Positions 56,491-64,000 of a stretch of DNA of 64,000 bases are shown here, piece by piece. The position numbers were made by a program, and so were the translations under genes. The DNA is from Gnetum montanum (lineage: Eukaryota; Streptophyta; Gnetopsida; Gnetales; Gnetaceae): the NCBI GenBank assembly GCA_015680685.1, contig MNCI01018082.1:680475-744474 (forward strand). The letters are read 5' to 3'. Each line of letters begins with the position of its first letter. Position 1 is the stretch's first letter. Below the pieces are notes generated by a model. That model was given only the letters and a program-made list of their open reading frames with translations, did no database searches and had not been told where the DNA came from.

Positions 56491-58620
56491 ATTTCTTTTA
56501 CTTTGCACCTAGCTTATCAAAATTGTAGGTACTATAGCCATGATCAATAACAATCATGGAGTGAGATGATTTATTGCTAGCAATAAAGCTTGTACTGAAC
56601 TTTGCAACATCCTCTCCCAAATGTTGTGATGTCCAGTCATGCATTCTATCAACATCCTATAAGCCAAGCATCTCCAATTCTATTCTCTGAAAATGGCCTG
56701 TTGATGAGAGGTGAAGGTTTAGGATTTCAAAATCATATTCCTCATGATCCTACACCTGGGAAGTTACATTTACAAATTGTCTTTCTTCCTCCAAAGCTCA
56801 TTGGAATTCTTCTTCAGTATTAATCTCTGATGCTACATACAGATATAAATCTCTATAAATGAAAAAATAAATAGTAACCGAGCATTTTGAAATCCATGAA
56901 TATAGTACAATAAATCATGCTAATCTCGACAACCATAATTTTTTTTACCCAACAAATGAAACAAAAATTATTCATTAACAATAGTGGCTAGAATTCAGTG
57001 TTCTGTAATGTTTATTGAGAGTTACAAGAACATCATACCAAGCCATAAAAAACAAAAGACAATTCCTAACACATGTTGAAAGCAAACCCAACAATTTCAT
57101 GCTACTTCAAGCCTTCATGTGTTTAATTGAATTTATATCTAATTAACCTAAGGATATTCTATAAATAACATGTCAAAGTAAGAATAGAATGCTTCGATGA
57201 AGTTTCAATTTAAAAAAAAATAAAAATTGTAGGGCAATGAATGATACTGAATTCATCAAAGGAAACATTGTATCCAAAATGTCGAAACCATATTCTAAGA
57301 AGGCATACATTTGCTTGATATCTGAATATAGTTGATATATATATCTAGAAACAAAATGTTTCTACAAACATCATGATACATTAAACTACATGAATCTACC
57401 ATGAACATGTCTGTGCATTTTAGAATAAATGGTAGAGAAAGAGAAAAACTTTTAAGTCCCTCTAAAACTTCATATACTACTTTACGCAAGCTAGTGTTCT
57501 GATTTTTCCCAAAAGAGTTGAGCAGCTTCCCAAACAAAATGGTCATGATAAGCATCATTACCCTAGTGCCAACGGCTCCAGTAGTCTCAACAACCATCAA
57601 AATGACGTCTGACTTATTTGCAAATTTGAACAACTTGTGAAATGAAATTATTTTCTCCTCAATGTCAACCTCAACACTTTTCTTTTTGCTTTTTCCTGGG
57701 TAAAAATCATAAGCACCACCAGCATCTACATCCTCTACTCGTTGCCCAATCTAGCCATGAAGGCACTACTACACTCACTACACATTTTCCCAAACATGCA
57801 AAACTTGATGCACCTATTGGCACTCATGGCTAGCACCTCCATGTTGCTGCATGTTCCCATAAACTTGTTGATGCATAGCCTGGGCATGGGCATCCCCAAC
57901 ATCACCCTCAACTCTACCTAGACCAACCTCATCATGGTCATTATTATGTTTACCTATGCTACAGCATCAAAGGTGTGCCAAAGGACGTGGCCCAGTGTCA
58001 TCAATCTCTGAGAGCTCCTATGGATTCACAAGGTTAGGATGCTACTACGGTTCGTCATCCAGAGCTGCATGTTGATGTGCCTCAAGTGGTGGTGGTACAA
58101 GATCATGATCCTTCTATGCAAACTCATGTTGAACCACAGTGGAGTGTTGGTGGAAATGATGACGTGTGGAGTTCTGGATAGGAGAATCACATTTTTCCAT
58201 TTTTGAGATCTAACATGGTGTGACGTGGCTATGGTGATAAACTTCAACCCCCTCCCACCCACCATCATGCTAGACGTGTTGGCATGTTAGCCAAAAAAAC
58301 ATAAGAAAATGAGTCTTTACTTTTACAAAGATGACATTGAGAATAAATAAGACTCATATGTTTAAGATAAGTGTTGATAGAAAGACTTTGATGAATAAGA
58401 CACCATAAAAATATGAATTTTTGGAGCTTTCCAAATATCTTTTATTTTTCTCATCCATTAGTACAATGATAACTGCATTTTCCAGGCCTTATTAAATTTG
58501 TTATGAATTAGATCATTCTTTGTAATAATCTCATAAGAAAATTTGGAATTAAAAAGAAAACTAAATTTTCCATCTTTTCAAAAAATATCTAAAAAAGTTT
58601 GATGCAAACTATTGTCAACT
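56491..58620. other. AT-rich stretch without recognised features
   Basis: Short open frames (for example minus 57295-57633) have no known motif. If the helicase at 55200-56490 belongs to a Helitron, the upstream part of the protein would be expected here, but I cannot see it. Confidence 0.4.
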
Positions 58621-58635
58621 TTAAATAAATTTTTT

Positions 58636-58760
58636 AACTAGTGGTAAGACTCTTGATTTAAAAGCACCAAGTCATGGGTTTGATTCTAGAGGGTAATGTT
58701 AAGTTATAAATTTCTAATTAGACTATATATCTTGGGGTGTGCCTATATTACAACTTTTTA
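58636..58760 (+). repeat. Possible tRNA-derived SINE
   Basis: TAACTAGTGGTAAGA (58636-58650) resembles a pol III A box. GGGTTTGATTC (58676-58686), 40 bases on, resembles a B box (GGTTCGAATCC) with the CpG lost. A tRNA-unrelated body (ATCTTGGGGTGTGCC) and a T-rich end follow. No target duplication identified. Confidence 0.5.
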
Positions 58761-59128
58761 AATTTTTTTCTATTTCTATAAACGCCAGAAGCATCCTTCC
58801 ATGTAATCCATCTATCATGCATCCATCATATAGGAAACTACAATGATACACAATTTGCTCCAAGTAGTACATAATTTAGATGAATTAATAGCCCAAGCTC
58901 CTTTATTAAAGGGAAACCACCATGGGCTAATTTTCTTAAGCATGTCTTCTAAAAAAACAATATGATTTTAATACTAATACTTCTTAAGCTTACAGCATGT
59001 CTTCCAAATTTTTTAAACTAGATAACCATAAATAAAAATGGCTTGAGGAAAAAGAAGTCAATGAAGAAAGTTATTAGAAGACCAACTATTATCATTTTTA
59101 CATTTTCATTGCATAAGTATGTTTCTTA

Positions 59129-59258
59129 AAAGAAACATCTAAACATCAACTTTATCAATGCACTTTATAATCCATCTTGCTAAGAGAGAAATAAAAGAAA
59201 CATCTAAACATCAACTTTATCAATGCACTTTATAATCCATCTTGCTAAGAGAGAAATA
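59129..59258 (+). repeat. 65-bp perfect tandem duplication
   Basis: AAAGAAACATCTAAACATC..GCTAAGAGAGAAAT at 59129-59193 is repeated at 59194-59258 with no difference that I can see, so it is recent. Confidence 0.92.
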
Positions 59259-59260
59259 CC

Positions 59261-59700
59261 ATGGTTTTTATAATTAATGAGGCCAAGTCTTCCATCTTTC
59301 CTGCTACTAGTGTAAATAGCCTAAGCAAATCTAAAAAAGACTTTTCTATGTTGCTTAGAAAATCAAAGAAACTAATAGATAATACAATTAAATTATATTA
59401 TAATAAGTTTTTGAGGGATCCCAATCACTGCAATAATAAACATGAGTTGGTTGAAGCATCTTCTTAATAACTAAAATTTTGGTAATAAGGATGAGCTTTC
59501 TTATAAAGAATCATGATCTTATTCACCTTCCATTGTTTAACAAGGCCATGAACAACAATAAAATTTATTTTTTCTCAAGTTTTAGTATGAATAGATAGTC
59601 CTACCCATTTAAGTAATTCAGCATATAAACCATCTAAATCTATAGCTTTTCTACATGCTAATCTATTAATGCCATCTATAACTTCTTCTAGTGTAAAATA
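59261..59700 (-). pseudogene. LINE RT N-terminal relic
   Basis: Minus strand LEEVIDGINRLACRKAIDLD then GLYAELLKW (about 59610-59695) matches the GKAxGxDG lead-in of LINE RTs. Downstream it is broken by stops. Plus-strand 59261-59464 also has an open frame (KKDFSMLLRKSKKLIDNTI) that could be the linker before an RT, which would mean an inversion. Weak. Confidence 0.45.
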
Positions 59701-60080
59701 TAGAGAAGCTTGGAAAAATATCAAAAATCATATTTTCCTAAAAAAAATATTACTATAAAATGGATAAACATCATCAAATTAGTTGAAATACTAAATCATG
59801 AATATATCTTTATCAAAGGATATTTCAATGAGTATGTTATAGGAGGATTCATAGAAGGCATGGTTTTGGAGAGAGAAATGAGATGGGGGAGTGATGTAAA
59901 TGATCTTGCATGGGACCCTCAAAAAAGGAAGCAACTTAACTAAAAAAAACTATATCATCGTGAGAAAGAAAGATTAAAGAACTTGCAAGGATTGCAAAGT
60001 CATTTCAAGAGAAAACATTAAAACCCAACATAAATATATGGTGATAGATAAATAATATGCCTTGCTATGTCATGAACCGC

Positions 60081-60133
60081 GATATCGTGCACGCGATATC
60101 ACATCCACCACGCGATATCACATACGTGATATC
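60081..60133. promoter_or_regulatory. Four GATATC palindromes at 14/19/14-bp spacing
   Basis: Cores at 60081, 60095, 60114 and 60128, mostly with CG on one or both sides (CGCGATATC, GATATCGCG). They lie just upstream of the TATA box. Spacing 14-19-14 matches the minus-strand copy at 24186-24233. Confidence 0.82.
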
Positions 60134-60151
60134 GCGTCCTACCTCATCTTC

Positions 60152-60159
60152 TATAAATA
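60152..60159 (+). promoter_or_regulatory. TATA box of element C LTR
   Basis: TATAAATA, conserved in place in the other X LTRs (2026-2033 and, on the minus strand, 24160-24167). Confidence 0.8.
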
Positions 60160-60874
60160 AGAGGCGGTGCCCTTAGTTCTAGAAGAATTAGATTTAGACC
60201 CTTAGCCAGACTCTTGTAGTTTTTTCATTCCAAAGTTAGAATTATTTCTGTGTGCCCACAGTAGGAGTCATAGAGTGAACGGATCTTTATTCGAGAAATT
60301 TGTACCTGAGCACAATTTTGTGTACAGTAATAAAGATGAACTTTATGATAAACCTTGCAGCATACAGACTAAGCTAATTAGTAATTAATGATTGTTTAAC
60401 ACTTTCCTAGCTAATTCATATCTCTCTCAACCTTCAACCCCCTTAGTTAAATACACTCAGTACAACCACTTCAAGCATGCGTGTAGCGCTTGGTAACCCA
60501 ATAACGATTAGCGTTTGGTAATCCCAATAGCATTGCACTGGTTCAGGATGTGTACAACAAGTGGGAACGGATACTGGTGTTAGGAACATTTAAAACTTAG
60601 TTAATGAATAGTTAATGTAAGTTAGCCACTTAGTTCTCTCTCCCTCTCCTTTATTAGCAGAAGACATAAAAAATACAAAAGCTATAAAAATCATACACCT
60701 CAATCTTACTTAACCATACAACCGTGACAATACAAGTTTGGGAAGACAACGATTGATTAACCCTGAGTGTTCCATTAAGGCACATAAGCACTTAGTCCTT
60801 GGAGTTCGACCAGATCATGCGTGAAATGCTCGTATTCGTATGGTTGAATGTAGGGGTACCTCGCCACTCATCAT

Positions 60875-60892
60875 TGGCACCATTGCTAGGGA
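60875..60892 (+). other. Primer-binding site, tRNA-Asp type, CpG-decayed
   Basis: TGGCACCATTGCTAGGGA, one base after the LTR. The Athila/Tat consensus TGGCGCCGTTGCCGGGGA differs only at the three CpG sites: CG to CA twice and CCG to CTA once. Confidence 0.85.
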
Positions 60893-61985
60893 CTTAGTTG
60901 TTTGTGTGCTACGTAGAACATAGAAAATCATTCATATCATTGGAACGTCAGAACGAACCCTTAGGGTTAATCAAAAAAAGACGAGACAATAATACATTAC
61001 ACACCGAACAAGACAAGATGTCTTCTTCTTCGCATAAGAGCACTTCACCACCTAGGACTAACGCAAGAGATAATCAATGACATAATACACATAACCAGGA
61101 TCCACCAGTTCCTCAACAGTTTCATGTGGTATATACTCATCTTGATGAGTATGTACCCGATTTCACCTTTATTCTCCACCAAGACGAACAACTACATTGG
61201 AGAGACTTGGAGGGTAACATAGTGTTGCCTTCAAACCGATAAGTTTCCAACATGCTCCTTCATGCTCTCACATGAATAGGCATGTTGCTTTTATACACAA
61301 AATACATTGCATGTGATCATGACTCAAGAGACTATCATCCCATAGAAGTGCAACATCAAAGGAACTTGCGACAGGAGAGATACCATACATCTTTGAAGGG
61401 TAAATGGCCCCATGACACTCTACATGTTTTGAGCAAAATTGAGGATGGTGAACCTGCCTCAACAGGTTCCCCATGAAACGATGTTCCTCCTCCTAACATT
61501 GGTCAAGAGGTAGTGTATCGAAACCTCTACTCCACTATTCACAACCCTAGTTTTGATACCCACGAACATGAAGTGTTTAATAAAGGAACACAAACACACG
61601 ATAAGGGTGGACGTTCGGATCATGATCACGATCGAGGCTGAGACCACCAAAAAGAAGGGAGAAAACATCATCATGATGATGGTTCTCCTTCTTCTTCACC
61701 TTCATCATCATCTTCACCCTCTCCTTCAGTGTCCAGATGCAATCATAGGGAAGCCAATCATGAGGATAAGGGAAAACGAAGTCAAAGTCATTGACAAGAT
61801 AGTTGAGAATAAGGACGAGGGTACTCTAAAGAATCAAGGCATAGAATAAGGGAAAGTAGGGAACCGCGTAGATACCATAGATACTATGAACGAGATGATC
61901 ATGAAGAACCCCTACTCACAATGAGAGGCATGCTAGATATAATGGAGGCCGTAAGAGTTCCAACAAGGCACCAAAAGGATAGTAG
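60893..61985 (+). other. Element C leader, no clear coding
   Basis: A short open frame at 60898-61077 (Ser/Arg-rich) and several frames with His/Ser repeats (61650-61730, CATCATCATGATGATGG) do not match gag motifs. Long leaders are usual in this clade. Confidence 0.5.
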
Positions 61986-62870
61986 GATCAAGAGGTTAGA
62001 CATGAACAACATCCCATGATTTGAAGGGGGATACAACGTTGATCCTCAAAATCATTTACAAGCATTCCACAATGCATGTGCCTTGTAAAACATAGAAAAC
62101 GAATGACAAAAATTGAAGTTGTTCCCAAGGATACTAGTGAAAGAAGCTAAAAGCTGGTACCGGTCCTTAGAACTAGAATCCATTTGGAGGTGGAGTACAA
62201 TGTTAGAACTATTCAATGATAAGTACCAAACGTACTCCCGAGTGTCTAACCTGCAGAAGCAAATCCAAGGATGGAAACAAGGAAATCAAGAACCCTTGGA
62301 TGCTGCCATGAGCCGCTATTACGCACTATTACATTGTTGCCCTGGCCATGGTTATTCGCAACAAGATCAACTATGCCAGGCATGAAACAAGAAGAACCCT
62401 TGGGACGTATGCCCAAGGAAGGTTATTGGAGGTTAGGTCTCATCAAATTCATAGACTACTAGAGCAAGTTGCCAAAGAAGAAGGTGAGCTACGGAAGAGA
62501 GAAAGTGCGAAAGAATACAACCGAGATCCTTCCCTCTTAAAAAGGGGAGTGAGATTTTGTGAGGAGAAAGAAGAGTCGCCACTTGAAGAGATGGTGAATA
62601 GGAAAAATTTGCCTCTCCAAAAGTTAACATCAAAAGTATCAGCAAAGGTAGACCAAATGTGGGACTCCCTAGATAGTAGGTTTAAAACTATTCTTAAAAT
62701 TGTAGAGGAGTCTAGGGAGCGAGGTAGTGACCGCAAAAAAAAAGAGAGAAGTGGAAAATGCACATAACAAGGGTAAGGGAAAAATAGCCATCACAGAAGA
62801 GGTTGTGGATTCAGACATGGACAATGATAGTGGATGCAAGATATGCTAATACAACCATCCTAAGGGATGT
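61986..62870 (+). pseudogene. Element C gag
   Basis: The plus strand reads GGYNVDPQNHLQAFHNACAL, then after two stops MKLFPRILVKEAKSWYRSLE, LELFNDKYQTYS and LDAAMSRYYALLHCCPGHGY: the Retrotrans_gag domain. 62348-62767 continues in another frame with a Lys/Glu-rich tail. A CKIC..H..CC cluster near 62834-62870 is a likely zinc knuckle remnant. Confidence 0.82.
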
Positions 62871-63560
62871 TGCCCAATAATCTCACATCTACAAGAGTCT
62901 GGGGTGTATGCACTTAACCCATGACTAAATAAACAGTAAGCACCCCGATGGTTACCTTATCCCCAAGGTAACCCAAGGTAGTTCCACCAACCTTCAACAT
63001 ATTATCCAAGTGGAACTCCACCACAACCCATTGAGCAACATCAACAGTGGCAATACCCACAGTCATGGGAGATGCCACCACCAAGGCAAGAATACCCATA
63101 CCAGCAACCTGACCCATATGGCTACTACGTGCAGCATCCAATCTCTCTACGTGACTCTATTAGTCATGTTACACCACAACATCACTACCAAGCCCATGAG
63201 TATTATAGAACTCCTTCTCCTAGGGAAGATAACCCACAAATATACCATCCTTCAAATCCATCTGCAACTCTCACACCAATAGCTCCATTACCACCCGCTC
63301 TAGCAATGCAAGGGGAACTCCCTACTCAATTGCAGCAATGCAATGCCACAAGGGCTATAAATCCTCAACCCACTGTTGGTTCCAACAACCGTATGAAGAA
63401 AAGACCTTTCTTTAGAACCAATACTCCAACCAAGCCCTTACAACCACAAGCGATTGAACCTCTAAACACCTCCCCATCAAATAAAGCTTCAGAGCTTCCT
63501 TTCAACCAAAAATCGAGCTCAACACATACAATTATGTTAACACATGTCATTACTGACTGA
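62871..63560 (+). pseudogene. Element C gag C-terminal, Pro/Gln/Tyr-rich tail
   Basis: 63072-63560 is open for 162 codons (MPPPRQEYPYQQPDPYGYY, HYQAHEYYRTPSPRED). Low-complexity tails of this kind follow the zinc knuckle in large gypsy gags. No protease DSG/DTG motif is found after it. Confidence 0.6.
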
Positions 63561-63620
63561 ATCAAGGTTGGCCACCTTCCCAAGAAATTCTCTGATCCTA
63601 TAAGCTCTCTAGTAGATGGC

Positions 63621-63687
63621 CAACCAGTGTGCACAAAACATTAACATAATTTCCTACATGCAACCAGTGTGCACAAAACATTAACAT
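63621..63687 (+). repeat. 40-bp-spaced direct repeat
   Basis: CAACCAGTGTGCACAAAACA at 63621 recurs at 63661; the identical part is ~27 bases (through TTAACAT). Confidence 0.9.
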
Positions 63688-63869
63688 ACAAAAGTGCTTG
63701 TATGTAGCAACCACATGACAAGAAGACACCCAATGGCTGATAGCTAATCAAAAGAGAAACTCACTAATGTGCATGGAACTAACTAAGGGAATAACTTTCG
63801 CTTACATCGAAAACATAGACACACTAGAGCAAGTCTTCTGCCAACTTCCAAGCCTTAACCATGAAAACA

Positions 63870-64000
63870 TCAACTAGGGGAAGTTGGAAATTCCTAAAAA
63901 ATTCAAACAAGAGCCCCTAGAATTAAAACCATTGCCCACCAATCTGGAATGTATGATTCTTGAAAATGGAAAATCGATAATCATCAATGCAAGACTTGCT
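63870..64000 (+). pseudogene. Element C RT lead-in
   Basis: FKQEPLELKPLPTNLECM and NGKSIIINARLA match the segment just before RT in Athila/Tat polyproteins (family form: LKPLPxHLKYVFL then VIISxxL). The domain continues outside the window. Confidence 0.75.

Larger units (their letters stand above)
60042..60873 (+). repeat. Element C 5' LTR (family X, 832 bp)
   Basis: Starts TGATAGATAAATAA, ends CCACTCATCA. It holds the GATATC array (60081-60133), TATA box (60152-60159), the conserved block GTGCCCACAGTAGGAGTC, and GGGGTACCTCGCC near the end. The 5 bp before it (TATGG) are one half of a possible TSD. Confidence 0.9.
60042..64000 (+). mobile_element. Element C: Athila/Tat-type gypsy element, 5' part
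   Basis: A 5' LTR of family X (60042-60873), a decayed tRNA-Asp-type primer site, a ~1.1-kb leader, gag, a Pro/Gln-rich gag tail, and at the window edge the start of the RT lead-in (LELKPLPTNLECMILENG). The combination of tRNA-Asp PBS and LKPLPxxL linker fits the Athila/Tat clade. RT, integrase and 3' LTR are outside the window. Confidence 0.85.

Noticed and set aside
1-60873. LTRs at 1-351 and 60042-60873 as the two ends of one element
   Set aside because: The copy at 60042 is followed by a PBS and gag and so is a 5' LTR; the copy at 1-351 abuts element A. They are separate copies of one family.

Overview
The window is plant nuclear DNA and consists almost entirely of nested, decayed transposable elements. 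I see no intact host gene. Every large coding block is retrotransposon or LINE coding sequence broken by stops and frameshifts. Many lesions look like C-to-T changes: CAG to TAG stops, and CpG lost from a tRNA-Asp-type primer site. That, the depth of nesting and the AT-rich spacers suggest a large plant genome that removes DNA slowly. A gymnosperm is the best guess, but nothing here proves it.

Layout. (1) 352-29,800, minus strand: an old Ty3/gypsy element of the Tat type ('element A'). Its order is gag (~29.8-28.5 kb), protease (~27.6-27.2 kb), RT (16.2-15.2 and 3.28-2.82 kb), RNase H, a second archaeal-type RNase H (1.96-1.18 kb) and integrase (1.17-0.35 kb). It is split by at least four insertions. 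These are an LTR of family X ending at 351, a solo LTR-X at 1959-2822 (TSD CTAAT), a 6.5-kb LTR element B (3280-15163) that itself carries a Ty1/copia element H (6754-12159, TSD GGTCC), and a 10.8-kb element D (about 16182-26984). (2) Element D is the most unusual part. It holds a ~3.4-kb array of diverged ~185-bp units with a short hairpin motif, then a multi-exon gene (20297-26305) whose splice phases agree across most introns. A truncated minus-strand LTR-X interrupts it. (3) 29,975-36,325, minus strand: copia element F with a gag gene, two LTRs and no visible pol, hit by an LTR-Y fragment. (4) 36,326-38,340: LTR-Y with its leader. (5) 39,895-46,841, minus strand: gypsy element E, whose extra RNase H lies upstream of RT. 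(6) 46,842-48,110: a GC-rich, CpG-rich block. (7) 48,163-51,488: an L1-type LINE whose 5' part is inverted relative to a small RT piece, flanked by a 17-bp near-perfect repeat. (8) 51.5-60 kb: LINE scraps, a fold-back element, a PIF1-like helicase relic and a possible SINE. (9) 60,042 to the end, plus strand: an Athila/Tat-type gypsy element C with 5' LTR (family X), tRNA-Asp-type PBS and gag, running off the window.

The elements do not cooperate as a pathway; they form a layered record of insertions. A is oldest. B, D and the X LTRs landed in it, H landed in B, and an LTR-X piece landed in D. LTR family X is the longest-lived, with four copies including the 5' LTR of C. Its promoter region carries a regular array of GATATC palindromes. 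All names (A-F, H, X, Y) are local labels. Family assignments come from reading motifs, not from database searches.
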